This document shows positions 18,290-27,532 of a DNA stretch of 64,000 bases, piece after piece; within the stretch, counting starts at the first letter, position 1; each line of letters begins with the position of its first letter. The position numbers were made by a program, and so were the translations under genes. Where the stretch lies: the NCBI RefSeq assembly GCF_028993575.1, contig NZ_CP118615.1:3038001-3102000 (forward strand). The letters are read 5' to 3'. Below the pieces are notes generated by a model. The model was not told the DNA's origin. It made no database searches and saw only the letters and a list, made by a program, of their open reading frames with translations. The DNA comes from Micromonospora cathayae. Its GTDB lineage: Bacteria; Actinomycetota; Actinomycetes; Mycobacteriales; Micromonosporaceae.

Positions 18290-18327
18290 CGAGGGCCCGC
18301 CCCTGATGGATGGGGGGCGGGCCCTCG
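18290..18327. terminator. Bidirectional terminator between convergent genes
   Basis: A 14-bp perfect stem (CGAGGGCCCGCCCC paired with GGGGCGGGCCCTCG) with a 10-base loop lies between the DivIVA-like gene and the convergent DUF2631 gene. It is among the strongest hairpins in the window. Confidence 0.85.
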
Positions 18328-18368
18328 GCACGTCGTCCGGTCGGCGTCTGGTGCCGGGCCGGGCCGGA

Positions 18369-18590
18369 TCAGGAACGCAGGCCGCTGCGGCGCAGCACCA
18401 CGTCGCCGATGACGATCAGCAGCAGTATCGCCGCACCGGCGATCAGGAAGATGTCCTCGACCCTGCCCTCGTGGTTACCGCAGATCATCGCCAGCAGCGA
18501 CAGCGCGACGACGACCGCGCCGATCTGACCGGCTTTGCGATGCCCCGGCTTGTGCTGATCTGGCGACGTTACCGGCTCGCTTCCTGCCAC
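18369..18590 (-). CDS. DUF2631 small membrane protein
   Basis: A 73-residue actinobacterial protein with the family pattern DQHKPGHRKAGQIGA, two hydrophobic helices (VVVALSLLAMICG and FLIAGAAILLLIVIGDVVL) joined by the conserved NHEGRVED loop, and a basic C-terminal LRRSGLRS. The function is unknown. The GTG start at 18590 has GGGAAGGA about 9 bases upstream on the minus strand; the frame is open further upstream but not family-like. It is divergent from the frameshifted gene at 18682. Confidence 0.8.
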   Translation of the reverse strand: MAGSEPVTSPDQHKPGHRKAGQIGAVVVALSLLAMICGNHEGRVEDIFLIAGAAILLLIVIGDVVLRRSGLRS

Positions 18591-18681
18591 TGTCGGTCCT
18601 TCCCTCGGATCGGATCTCCGGTTAGTCTGGCACGCCCCGCGTCGGCCGTGGCGCTGGGTCCGGCCGTACGGGGGTTGACGG

Positions 18682-19541
18682 GTGTCCAGCACCACCAGTC
18701 GGGAGCTGCTGAGGCGGGCGTACGAGGCGTGGGACGCCGAGGACTGGTCGGTCGCCGGGGAGTCATTGGAACAGCTCGCCCGTCGGCATCCCGAGCACTC
18801 CGGAGCGCCGACCTGGTTCTACGACGCGGCACTGGCGTACAAGTTCCTGCGCGACTGGACCAGGGCGTACGAGCTGGGGCGGGAGGCGGCGGCGCGGGCC
18901 GCGCGGGACACCCAGGACCCGGCGTTCTGGAACCTGGGCATCGCGGCGACGATCGTGGGGGACTGGACGACGGCCCGGGACGCCTGGCGTGGCTTCGGGC
19001 TGTCGGTGCCGGACGGGTCGGGGGAGATCGTCGCCGACTTCGGGCCGACCCCGATCCGGTTGGATCCGGACGGCCGGGCGAGGTGGTCTGGGCACAGCGG
19101 CTCTGCCCCACCCGGGCCCGGGTGCTCAACGTGCCCACCCCCGAGTCGGGCCGCCGGTTCGGTGAGATCGTGGTACACGACGGCGCACCGAACGGGGAGC
19201 GCGAGGTCGACGGGCATGCCTACCCGGTCTTCGACGAACTGCTGCTGTTGCGGGCGTCGCCGCTGCCGACCACCGTCGTCGACGTGACCGCGGCGCGCAC
19301 CGCCGACGTGCACGCCCTGGTGGAGCTGTTCACCGAGCGGGGTTACGGGGCGGAGCCGGCCAGCGGCACCCGACTGCTCTGTGCCTGTTGCAGCGCGGGC
19401 AACGTCCAGCAGGACCGGGACCATCAGACGGCCGGGACGCAGCAGGTGCACCTGGCGGCCCCACCGGACGAACTGCCCGAGCTGGTGGAACGCTGGCGGG
19501 CGGCGGATCCTGATCACCGGTCCTGGTCGCCGCCCGCGTAG
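18682..19541 (+). pseudogene. Tetratricopeptide-like conserved protein interrupted by a frameshift
   Basis: From GTG 18682 the protein begins with helical TPR-like repeats (LLRRAYEAWDAEDW, WFYDAALAYKFLRDW, AFWNLGIAATIVGDW). At about 19076-19080 the coding signal moves to another frame. There it continues as EVVWAQRLCPTRARVLNVP through LLCACCSAGNVQQD to a stop at 19541. Adding one G in the GGG at 19076-19078 restores a single product of about 286 residues. The first frame alone ends at 19287 with meaningless sequence. It is either a real loss-of-function mutation or a sequencing error in a GC run. Function is unknown; related proteins are hypothetical. Confidence 0.75.
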
Positions 19542-19830
19542 CGCCGGCCCGGCCACCCGCCCGCCTCACCACGCCCAGTCAGCCGCCCGCCCGCCTCACC
19601 ATGCCCCGCCGCCCGGGCCGGGCCCGGCTGCCGACCCCCGCACCCCCCCCGGCTCACCAGGCCCGGCCCGACCGGCCTGGCGCCGCCCGGATCACCGAGC
19701 CGGGCCGGTCCGGACCCAGGTCCCGGGCTGCCGGGTCGGAGGGCACTAGCGGCGTCGCGGTTCGGCCGCCACAGTCACTCCGGTAGCGTTCGTCGTGGAA
19801 CTGGATTGTCGCTTTGAGGGGGACTGTGCG

Positions 19831-21399
19831 GTGCGAGTGACCGGTACGGGGCATGCCAGCATGCGAATCGACACGGCCGCGGGCAGCATCCTGTGCGACC
19901 CCTGGGTGAACCCGGCGTACTTCGCGTCGTGGTTCCCCTTCCCCGACAACTCCCAGCTCGACTGGGAGACCCTCGGGCAGGTCGACTACCTGTACGTCTC
20001 CCACCTGCACCGGGACCACTTCGACGCCGCCCACCTCAAGCGGTACGTGTCGAAGAAGGCCACCGTGCTGCTCCCCGCGTTCCCCACCTCCGAGATGGAG
20101 GACGAGCTGCGCGAGCTGGGCTTCACCCACTTCCTCAAGACCCGCAACGAGGAGGTGCACGAGCTCGACGGCGGGTTGAAGATCATGATCCAGTCGCTGA
20201 CCAGCCCGACCGACGGTCCGATCGGTGACTCGGCGCTCTGGGTCGAGTACGACGGGGTTCGCCTGCTCAACCAGAACGACGCTCGCCCCACCGACCTGAG
20301 CGTCTTCGCCGAGCTGGGGCACGTGCACGCGCACCTGCTCCAGTTCTCCGGGGCGATCTGGTATCCGATGGTGTACGAGCTGCCGCAGGCGGCGAAGACC
20401 GCGTTCGGCAAGCAGAAGCGGGACCGGCAGTTCGACCGGACCTGGCGGTACATCGACGACCTGAAGGCCGACCACGTCTTCCCGATCGCCGGCCCGCCGT
20501 GCTTCCTCGACGACGAGCTGTGGCAGTTCAACGACATCCACGGCGACGAGGGCAACATCTTCCCCGACCAGTCGGTCTTCCTCTCCGAGTACGCCAAGGT
20601 CGGCGGCACCAACGGGGTGGTGCTGCTGCCGGGCAGCGTCGCCGAGCTGACCACGGAGAGCTGCGAGACCTCCCACCCGGTGCCGGTGGACGAGTTCTTC
20701 GCCGGCAAGGTCGCCCATCTGGAGGAGATGCGGGACCGCAAGCGTCCGGTCATCGAGGCGGAGAAGGCCACCTGGCGGCACCCGGAGATCGACGTCCTGA
20801 AGGAGATGAAGCGGCGGATCGAGCCGCTGCTGGAGGAGTCGATCTACCTGGCCAAGGGGGTCGGCGGTCCGGTCCGCTTCGACCTGGTCGGGTACGACGG
20901 CGAGAGCGTCGAGTCGATCGTGGTGGACTTCCCCGGCCAGGAGGTGCGGCCGTACGCGGACGAGAAGGTCCGGTACCGGTTCCGGACCGAGCGGGCCCTG
21001 GTGGAGCACCTGCTGCACACCGGCGAGGTGGACTGGGTCAACTCGCTCTTCCTCTCCTGCCGCTTCTCGGCGGCCCGGATCGGGCAGTACAACGAGTTCG
21101 TCTACTCGTTCTTCAAGTGTCTGTCCCGGGAGCGCCAGCAGTACGCCGAGGGCTGGTACGACGAGCACGAGCGCAGCAGCGACGCCGAGGACGTCACCCT
21201 GGGTGACTGGGTGGTGCAGCGCCGCTGCCCGCACCTGAAGGCGGACCTGACCCGGTTCGGCATCGTCGAGGGCGACCAGCTCACCTGCCAGCTGCACGGC
21301 TGGCGGTTCGACCTGGCCTCCGGCCGCTGCCTCACCAGCGTCGGTCACAAGATTCGCGCGCACCGCGCCGACGCCCCGGCCGCCACCCCGTCCACCTGA
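19831..21399 (+). CDS. MBL-fold hydrolase fused to a C-terminal Rieske domain
   Basis: The N-terminal part is a metallo-beta-lactamase/UlaG-like fold with SHLHRDHFD (about residues 57-65) as the metal motif. The C-terminal part carries a Rieske 2Fe-2S site: CPH (about 466-468) and CQLH (about 486-489), 17 residues apart. This combination resembles the domain set of CMP-N-acetylneuraminate hydroxylase-like proteins, though the order and substrate are not established here. GTG 19831 was chosen because GAGGGGGA lies 8 bases upstream; GTG 19795 is in frame but lacks a ribosome binding site. The gap before it (19542-19830) is C-rich with short repeats and no gene. A terminator follows at 21465. 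Confidence 0.82.
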   Translation: MRVTGTGHASMRIDTAAGSILCDPWVNPAYFASWFPFPDNSQLDWETLGQVDYLYVSHLHRDHFDAAHLKRYVSKKATVLLPAFPTSEMEDELRELGFTHFLKTRNEEVHELDGGLKIMIQSLTSPTDGPIGDSALWVEYDGVRLLNQNDARPTDLSVFAELGHVHAHLLQFSGAIWYPMVYELPQAAKTAFGKQKRDRQFDRTWRYIDDLKADHVFPIAGPPCFLDDELWQFNDIHGDEGNIFPDQSVFLSEYAKVGGTNGVVLLPGSVAELTTESCETSHPVPVDEFFAGKVAHLEEMRDRKRPVIEAEKATWRHPEIDVLKEMKRRIEPLLEESIYLAKGVGGPVRFDLVGYDGESVESIVVDFPGQEVRPYADEKVRYRFRTERALVEHLLHTGEVDWVNSLFLSCRFSAARIGQYNEFVYSFFKCLSRERQQYAEGWYDEHERSSDAEDVTLGDWVVQRRCPHLKADLTRFGIVEGDQLTCQLHGWRFDLASGRCLTSVGHKIRAHRADAPAATPST

Positions 21400-21464
21400 A
21401 CCGTCCGCCGCTCGGTCGACCTGATCCGGCGGTCACCCCGTCGACCGACCCGACCCGACGCGTT

Positions 21465-21503
21465 GCGGAGGGCCCCGCCCGCACACCGGGCAGGGCCCTC
21501 CGC
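21465..21503. terminator. Bidirectional terminator between convergent genes
   Basis: Arms GCGGAGGGCCC (21465-21475) and GGGCCCTCCGC (21493-21503) are perfectly complementary, with a 17-base loop. It lies between the MBL-Rieske gene and the convergent oxidoreductase gene. Confidence 0.8.
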
Positions 21504-21513
21504 GTACCGCCGG

Positions 21514-23106
21514 TCAGGCCAGGTCGGCCAGGATGCGGCGGGCGGCGTTGTGGCCGGCGGCGCCGATGACGCTGCCGGCCGGGTGGCAGCCGGCGCTGCC
21601 CGCGTACAGGCCGTCGACACCGGTGGCGTACGGCATCCGGTCGGTGAACGACACGGTGTTGTCGACGTGGTGGATGTGCCCGCCGGTGATGCCGAAGTGC
21701 GCCTCGATGCCGGGCGGGGCGAGCGGCACCGCGTCGGCGATCAGGTCACCGGTGCCCGGGGCGTACCGTTCGCAGATCGCCACGAGCTGGTCGACGTACC
21801 CGGGCAGGGCTTCGTCCCAGGTGGTGCCGGCCAGCTCGTACGGCACGGACTGCACGAACAGCGCCGACGAGTGGTGCCCGGCCTCGTCCTGCAACGACGG
21901 GTCGACGGTGGTGTGCAGGTACCACTCGATGGTCGGCTCGGCGGGCAGCCGCCCGGCCCGCACGTCCGCCCACATGCCGCGCAGCGCGGCCATCGGGGAC
22001 TCGGTGCCGCCGCCGACCAGCGAGGCGGACCCGGGCAGCAGGTGGATGGTGGAACCGAACGGGCTCGGCGCGTCCGCCGGCAGGCAGGAGAAGCGGGGCA
22101 GCCCGGTCAGCGCCAGGTTGACCTTGAGGGTGCTGCCGGGGCGGCGGGCCGCCGTCATCCGCTCGGTGAGCGGTGCCGGCAGCGCGCCGTCGGGCACCAG
22201 CTCCATCAACCGGTACGGGTCACAGGCCCCGAGCACCACCGGGGCGTGCACGGTACGCCCGTCGGCGAGCGCCACCCCGGCGACCGTACCCCCGTCCAGC
22301 AGCACCGAGGCGACCGGCGTACCGGCGGTGATGGTCGCCCCGGCGGCGCGGGCGGCCTCGGCGAAGGTCCGGGAGACGGTGCCCATCCCGCCCTGGGCGA
22401 TCATCCAGGTGCCGTCCGCGCCGGGCAGGCGGCACATGTTGTGTACGAGGAAGTTGTGTCCGGTGCCCGGGTCGTCCGGGCCGGCGTTGAGCCCGGACAG
22501 GCCGTCGGTGACCGCGTACATGCTGACCAGCAGCTCGGAGCGGAACTCGAAGCGGGCCAGGTAGTCGGCGACCGAGCCGCGTACCAGGTCGACGAAGACG
22601 TCCCGCAGCGCCGGCCGGACGTACCGCTGCGCGGTCTCCTCGACGGGCAGCGGCTCGGTGAGCCAGGCGGGGGCGAGGTCCTCGCGCAGCGCGGCCAGTT
22701 CGGCCTGCATGGCGTCGTCGGCGGCCACGTCGGCGGGGGAGAAGAACTCGGTGAGCTGCCGCCGGGTGGCCGCCCGGTCGCTCCCCATCAGCAGGTACGG
22801 CGAGCCGGCCCCGCCCGGGGTGGGCAGGAAGTAGTGCGGGTCGCGGCGCAGCACCGGGATCGTCACGTCGAGGGTGGCGAGCAGTTCGGGCGGCATCAGC
22901 CCGAGCAGGTACGAGCCGGTGGAGTGGCGCAGGCCGGGGACCTTGGGGAACGGGTTCTCCGTCCGGGTGGCCCCGCCGATGGTGTCGGCGGCCTCCAGCA
23001 CCACCACGGTCAGGCCGGCGCGGGCCAGCAGGACGGCGGAGACCAGACCGTTGTGCCCGGCTCCGATGATCACGACATCGGCACGGGTCGGCAACTCGGG
23101 TGTCAT
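21514..23106 (-). CDS. Phytoene-desaturase-like FAD/NAD(P) oxidoreductase (PYROXD2 type)
   Basis: A 530-residue flavoprotein. The N-terminal dinucleotide-binding motif is VVIIGAGHNGLVSAVLLARAG, followed by the acidic VVLEAADTIGGATRTE. The C-terminal FAD motif is VDGLYAGSAGCHPAGSVIGA. Similarity is to the carotenoid-desaturase-related PYROXD2/CrtI superfamily, but no carotenoid genes are nearby, so the substrate is open. ATG 23106 fits. It is 36 bases downstream of the TetR gene on the same strand and is probably co-transcribed with it. Confidence 0.85.
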   Translation of the reverse strand: MTPELPTRADVVIIGAGHNGLVSAVLLARAGLTVVVLEAADTIGGATRTENPFPKVPGLRHSTGSYLLGLMPPELLATLDVTIPVLRRDPHYFLPTPGGAGSPYLLMGSDRAATRRQLTEFFSPADVAADDAMQAELAALREDLAPAWLTEPLPVEETAQRYVRPALRDVFVDLVRGSVADYLARFEFRSELLVSMYAVTDGLSGLNAGPDDPGTGHNFLVHNMCRLPGADGTWMIAQGGMGTVSRTFAEAARAAGATITAGTPVASVLLDGGTVAGVALADGRTVHAPVVLGACDPYRLMELVPDGALPAPLTERMTAARRPGSTLKVNLALTGLPRFSCLPADAPSPFGSTIHLLPGSASLVGGGTESPMAALRGMWADVRAGRLPAEPTIEWYLHTTVDPSLQDEAGHHSSALFVQSVPYELAGTTWDEALPGYVDQLVAICERYAPGTGDLIADAVPLAPPGIEAHFGITGGHIHHVDNTVSFTDRMPYATGVDGLYAGSAGCHPAGSVIGAAGHNAARRILADLA

Positions 23107-23142
23107 GCCCGGGCAGCCTAGTGCGCCCCGGCCCGGTACGGG

Positions 23143-23868
23143 TCAGGGTCGGGTGGTGTCGGCCGGGTCCGGGGTCGGGGTGAGCTGGGTGACGAACGCG
23201 GCCAGTTCGGTCTCGAAGAGCGCCTGCGGTTCGCTGACCGCCCAGCGGAGGTGGTCGAAGACCTCCATGGCGACCAGCCCGTAGATCCGGGCCCAGCCGC
23301 TGAGGAAGACGTACGCGATCTCCAGCGACAGGTCGCCCTGACTCTGCCGCAGCGGGCCGAGCCGGTCGCCGAGGTGCCGTTCGAGGAACTCCGGTGGCGG
23401 GGTACGCAGCCCGGTCCGTTCTGCGAGGGTGGTGAGGGGACCGACGAAGACGGCCCCGAGGCGCGCGCCGGGGTGGTCGTCGTCGCCGCAGGCGTCGGTG
23501 AACTCCTCCAGCCCCGGCACCGGGTTGCCGAAGATCAGGGTGAACTCGGCCCGGTTGCCGACGCCCCACCGGCGGAACGCCCGGGCCATGGCGAGCAACT
23601 GGTCGAGCGGGTCGGCTCCGGCGGCGTCCCGGGCCGCCTCGACGGTCTCGCGCAGTTCGTCGTAGAAGTCGGCGGCCAGGGCGGCGACGAGCGCCTCCAG
23701 GCTGGGAAAGTACCGGTAGATGGCGGGGGCGGTCATGCCCATGTCGCGGGCGATCGCGCGCAGCGAGACGGCTTCCAGCCCGCCGCTGACCAGCAACCGT
23801 CGCGCGCCGTCCTTCAGCTCGGCGACGGTCGCGGTACGGAGGCGTTCGCGCCGGCTCGGTGCGGTCAT
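23143..23868 (-). CDS. TetR family transcriptional regulator
   Basis: A 241-residue regulator. The N-terminal helix-turn-helix is clear (VSLRAIARDMGMTAPAIYRYFPSLEALVAAL, residues about 32-62). The C-terminal half resembles the TetR_C_33-type ligand domain (WARIYGLVAMEVF). ATG 23868 follows AAGGAAGGG on the minus strand. The gene is divergent from an MMPL transporter, and a 29-base inverted repeat lies between the two starts. This is the usual layout for a repressor controlling itself and an exporter. The ligand is unknown. Confidence 0.9.
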   Translation of the reverse strand: MTAPSRRERLRTATVAELKDGARRLLVSGGLEAVSLRAIARDMGMTAPAIYRYFPSLEALVAALAADFYDELRETVEAARDAAGADPLDQLLAMARAFRRWGVGNRAEFTLIFGNPVPGLEEFTDACGDDDHPGARLGAVFVGPLTTLAERTGLRTPPPEFLERHLGDRLGPLRQSQGDLSLEIAYVFLSGWARIYGLVAMEVFDHLRWAVSEPQALFETELAAFVTQLTPTPDPADTTRP

Positions 23869-23894
23869 CCCGGGTACCCTTCCTTGACCTGAGC

Positions 23895-23923
23895 GAACAC
23901 CGTTGCGTAAGTTAACGGCGTTC
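23895..23923. promoter_or_regulatory. Candidate TetR operator
   Basis: GAACACCGTT (23895-23904) and AACGGCGTTC (23914-23923) form an inverted repeat with nine of ten matches and a 9-base spacer. It lies 27 bases upstream of the tetR start and 60 upstream of the MMPL start, in an unusually AT-rich strip. A second palindrome, GTTAAC, occurs inside it and again at 23940. Confidence 0.65.
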
Positions 23924-23982
23924 ACGTCAATTATCGGTGGTTAACAGCCTACGACCTTAGTGGGTCGGTGAAAGGGGACGCG

Positions 23983-26265
23983 ATGTTCGCCTGGTGGGGA
24001 CGGGCGGTGGTACGGCTGCGCTGGGCGGTGCTCGCTGCCGCCCTGGTCCTGGTCGTACTCGGCTCGACCTGGGGCGCGGCGGTCTTCGGCCAGTTGACCG
24101 GGGGCGGCTTCGACGACCCGGCCAGCGAGTCCAGCCGGGCGGCCACCCGGATCACCGAGGAGCTCGGCCCACAGGGCGCGGACGTGATCGTGCTCTTCTC
24201 CAGCGACGCCGCCACGGTCGACCAGCCGGCCTTCCGGGACCCGGTCGCCACCACCCTGGCCCGGCTGCGCGCCCACCCCGAGGTGCGCCAGGTGACCAGC
24301 TGGTACGAGACCCAGGTGCCGAGCCTGCTCGCCACCGACCGCCGGTCCACGTACGCCCTGGTGCAACTGCGGGCCGCCGACGAGGACGCCAAGACCGCCG
24401 CGTACGCCGAACTGCTGCCCACCCTCGACACCCCGGGGGTACGGACCGAGACCGGCGGCAACGTGCCGTTCCTGCACGTGGCGAACGAGCAGACCACCCG
24501 GGACATCACCCGGGCGGAGATCCTTTCCATGCCGGTGCTGCTGGTGCTGCTCATCCTGATCTTCGGTGGTCTGGTCGCGGCCACCACCCCGCTGCTGATC
24601 GGCGGCCTGGCCATCCTCGGCGCGTTCATCGCGGTCCGGCTGCTGAACATGGTCACCGACGTGTCCATCTTCGCGATCAACGTGATCACGCTGATCGGGC
24701 TGGGCATGGCGATCGACTACTCGCTCTTCATCGTCAGCCGGTTCCGCGAGGAGCTGGCCGCCGGCCGGGACGTCCGCGCGGCCATCGCCCGCACCATGGC
24801 CACCGCCGGCCGTACCGTGCTGGTCTCCGGTCTGATCATCGCGCTCGCCATGTCCAGTCTGCTGATCTTCCCGATGGCGTTCCTGCGGTCCATGGCGCTC
24901 GGCGGGGTGGCCGCCGTCCTGATCGCCATGCTGGCCGCACTGACCGTGCTGCCGGCCCTGCTCGTGGTGCTCGGCCCCCGGATCAACGCGCTGCGCGTAC
25001 CGCTGCCGTGGCGCCGCCGACGCGCGAACCCGGCGGCTACCGGTGGCCCCGGTCTGGCGACCGGCGGCCCGGGTCTGGCGACCGGCGGCCCGGCGGCGAC
25101 CGGTGGTCCGGGTCTGGCGAGCGGCGGTCCGACCCCGGCGGCCGGTGGCGGCGCGTGGGCCCGGATCGCCCGGAGCGTGATGCGCCGCCCGGTGCCCTAC
25201 CTGCTCGGCGTGGTGGCGATCCTGGTGGTGCTGGCGGTGCCGTCGCTGCGGATGGAGTTCGGCGGGTTCGACGAGCGGGTGCTGCCGGCCGGGTCGGAGC
25301 CCCGGGTGGTGGCCGACCGGATCGCCGCCGACTTCCCCGGCGGCACGGTCGCCCCGATCGACGTGCTGGTCTCCGGCGCTCCGGTCGACCGGGTGCAGCC
25401 GTTCGCCGACCGGGTCGCCGCCGTGGACGGGGTGACCGGGGTGACCGTGGCCGCCAACCAGGGCACGTCCACCCTGCTCAGCGTCACCTACACCGGTGAG
25501 CCGACCGGCGACGTGGCCCAGGACGCGGTCCGGGCGATCCGTGACCTGCCCGCGCCGGACGGGGCCGAGGTGCTGGTCGGTGGGCGGCCGGCCGCCGACC
25601 GGGACCTGCTGGACGCGCTCTCCGCCGGGCTGCCCTGGATGGCGCTGCTGATGGCCACCGCCACATTGATCGTGCTCTTCCTCGCCTTCGGTTCGGTGCT
25701 GCTACCGATCAAGGCGGTGCTGATGAACCTGGTGTCGATCGGCGCGTCCTTCGGCGTGGTGGTCTGGATCTTCCAGGACGGGCACTTCGCCGACGCGCTC
25801 GGCTTCACCGCGACCGGTTTCATCGAACCCAGCAACCCGATCTTCATGCTGGCGGTGCTGTTCGGCCTGGCCACCGACTACGAGGTGTTCCTGCTGTCCC
25901 GGGTACGCGAGGAGTGGGACCGCACCGGCGACAACACCGCCTCGGTGGCGGCCGGCCTCCAGTACACCGGGCGGATCATCACCGCCGCCGCGCTGCTGCT
26001 GATCGTGGTGGTGGCCGGTTTCGCCACCGGCGGCATGGCGTACATCAAGCTGGTCGGCATCGGCATGATCGTGGCGATCGTGGTGGACGCGACGCTGGTC
26101 CGGGCGTTGCTGGTGCCGGCGAGCATGCGTCTGCTCGGCCGCTGGAACTGGTGGGCCCCCGGGCCGCTCGGCCGGGTGTACCGCCGTTACGGCATCCGCG
26201 AGTCGGAGTCCGGGGAGGCCGACCCGGCCCCGGCCGACGACCGTCACCCCGCGTTCACCGGGTAG
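23983..26265 (+). CDS. MMPL/RND family transporter
   Basis: A large inner-membrane transporter with two repeated halves, each with one N-terminal helix, an extracytoplasmic loop and five or six further helices. MMPL family proteins export lipids or drugs using the proton gradient. The conserved GLGMAIDYSLFIVSRFREE in half one and GLATDYEVFLLSRVREEW in half two are diagnostic. A cytosolic linker between the halves contains Gly/Pro repeats (GLATGGP-type, encoded about 25039-25150). ATG 23983 was chosen because AAAGGGGA lies 8 bases upstream; GTG 23968 is in frame. Likely controlled by the divergent TetR protein. Confidence 0.92.
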   Translation: MFAWWGRAVVRLRWAVLAAALVLVVLGSTWGAAVFGQLTGGGFDDPASESSRAATRITEELGPQGADVIVLFSSDAATVDQPAFRDPVATTLARLRAHPEVRQVTSWYETQVPSLLATDRRSTYALVQLRAADEDAKTAAYAELLPTLDTPGVRTETGGNVPFLHVANEQTTRDITRAEILSMPVLLVLLILIFGGLVAATTPLLIGGLAILGAFIAVRLLNMVTDVSIFAINVITLIGLGMAIDYSLFIVSRFREELAAGRDVRAAIARTMATAGRTVLVSGLIIALAMSSLLIFPMAFLRSMALGGVAAVLIAMLAALTVLPALLVVLGPRINALRVPLPWRRRRANPAATGGPGLATGGPGLATGGPAATGGPGLASGGPTPAAGGGAWARIARSVMRRPVPYLLGVVAILVVLAVPSLRMEFGGFDERVLPAGSEPRVVADRIAADFPGGTVAPIDVLVSGAPVDRVQPFADRVAAVDGVTGVTVAANQGTSTLLSVTYTGEPTGDVAQDAVRAIRDLPAPDGAEVLVGGRPAADRDLLDALSAGLPWMALLMATATLIVLFLAFGSVLLPIKAVLMNLVSIGASFGVVVWIFQDGHFADALGFTATGFIEPSNPIFMLAVLFGLATDYEVFLLSRVREEWDRTGDNTASVAAGLQYTGRIITAAALLLIVVVAGFATGGMAYIKLVGIGMIVAIVVDATLVRALLVPASMRLLGRWNWWAPGPLGRVYRRYGIRESESGEADPAPADDRHPAFTG

Positions 26266-26335
26266 GGGGTGCGATCAATGCCCCGGTGGCCGTAGCGTCA
26301 TCGGGGCATCGACCGCCATCTCTGGGAGGTTTCCC

Positions 26336-27502
26336 GTGGAGCGTCGTACCGTCCTGCGCGCCGCCGTCCTCGGCGCGGGCACCGCCGCGTTCTCCGGCGC
26401 GCTCTGGCAGCAGGCCTTCGCCGCCGTCGCCCAGCCCGGCCCCAGCCCGTACGGGGAACTGCGCCCCGTCGACGCCAACGGCGTCGAACTCCCCGCCGGG
26501 TTCACCAGCCGGATCGTCGCCCGCTCCGGCCGGCTGGTCCCCGGCACCGGGCACCTCTGGCACCCCGCCCCGGACGGTGGCGCGTGCTTCCCCACCTCCG
26601 ACGGCTGGATCTACGTCTCCAACTCCGAGGTCCCGCTGGTCGGCGGGGCGTCCGCGATCCGGTTCCGGGCCGACGGTTCGGTCGCGTCGGCGTACCGGAT
26701 CCTCGGCGGCACCAACGTCAACTGCGCCGGCGGCGCGACCCCGTGGGGCACCTGGCTCTCCTGCGAGGAGGTGCCGCTCGGGCGGGTCTTCGAGACCTGG
26801 CCGGACGGCAGCCGGGACGCCGAGGAACGTACCCGGATGGGCCGGTTCACCCACGAGGCCGCCGCCTGCGACCCGGACCGGAAGGTGGTCTACCTGACCG
26901 AGGACGAGTCGGACGGCTGCTTCTACCGGTTCGTCCCGGACACCTGGGGGGACCTGCGCACCGGCCGGGTACAGGTGCTCTGCGCGCCCGCCGACCAGGT
27001 CGCCGGCCCGGTCACCTGGGCCGACATCCCCGACCGGGACGGCTTCCCGGTCGCCACCCGCAAGCAGGTCGCCGCCGCCAAGCGCTTCGCCGGTGGCGAG
27101 GGCTGCTGGTACGACCGGGGCGTCTGCTACTTCACCACCAAGGGCGACAACCGGGTCTGGGCGTACGACGCGGCGCGGCAGCGCCTCGACCTGGCGTACG
27201 ATGACTCCCTCGTACCGGCCGGCACCGCCCCGCTGACCGGCGTCGACAACATCACCGGCACCCGCTCCGGTGACCTGTACGTGGCCGAGGACGGCGGCAA
27301 CATGGAGATCAACGTGATCACGCCCAGCGGTGTCGTCGCCCCCTTCCTCCGCCTCCCCGGCCAGTCCTCCTCCGAGATCACCGGCCCGGCCTTCTCCCCG
27401 GACGGCAGCCGCCTCTACTTCTCCTCCCAGCGCGGCCCGAGCGGCAACATCGCCGGCACCGACGGCATCACCTACGAGGTACACGGCCCCTTCCGCCCCT
27501 AA
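26336..27502 (+). CDS. PhoX-family alkaline phosphatase-like protein, Tat-exported
   Basis: The N-terminus has a twin-arginine signal (ERRTVLRAAVLGAG, then a hydrophobic stretch ending near AFAAVA). The rest is a beta-propeller of the PhoX/DUF839 family: CEEVP, FTHEAAA, YLTEDESDGCFYRF, FTTKGDNRVWAYD and VDNITGTRSGDLYVAEDGG. PhoX enzymes are secreted calcium- and iron-dependent phosphatases. At 388 residues it is shorter than classical PhoX but usual for actinobacteria. GTG 26336 lies 9 bases after GGGAGG. It is monocistronic and ends before a long inverted repeat. Confidence 0.85.
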   Translation: MERRTVLRAAVLGAGTAAFSGALWQQAFAAVAQPGPSPYGELRPVDANGVELPAGFTSRIVARSGRLVPGTGHLWHPAPDGGACFPTSDGWIYVSNSEVPLVGGASAIRFRADGSVASAYRILGGTNVNCAGGATPWGTWLSCEEVPLGRVFETWPDGSRDAEERTRMGRFTHEAAACDPDRKVVYLTEDESDGCFYRFVPDTWGDLRTGRVQVLCAPADQVAGPVTWADIPDRDGFPVATRKQVAAAKRFAGGEGCWYDRGVCYFTTKGDNRVWAYDAARQRLDLAYDDSLVPAGTAPLTGVDNITGTRSGDLYVAEDGGNMEINVITPSGVVAPFLRLPGQSSSEITGPAFSPDGSRLYFSSQRGPSGNIAGTDGITYEVHGPFRP

Positions 27503-27532
27503 CCCCCCTGCCCCCCTGCCCCCCTGCCCGGC

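Noticed and set aside
21514..23106. Carotenoid biosynthesis cluster
   Set aside because: Only one desaturase-like oxidoreductase is present; no phytoene synthase or other pathway gene is nearby.
26255..27484. A 409-codon open frame opposite the phoX-like gene
   Set aside because: The plus-strand gene has a Tat signal and conserved PhoX motifs; the minus frame is low-complexity shadow.
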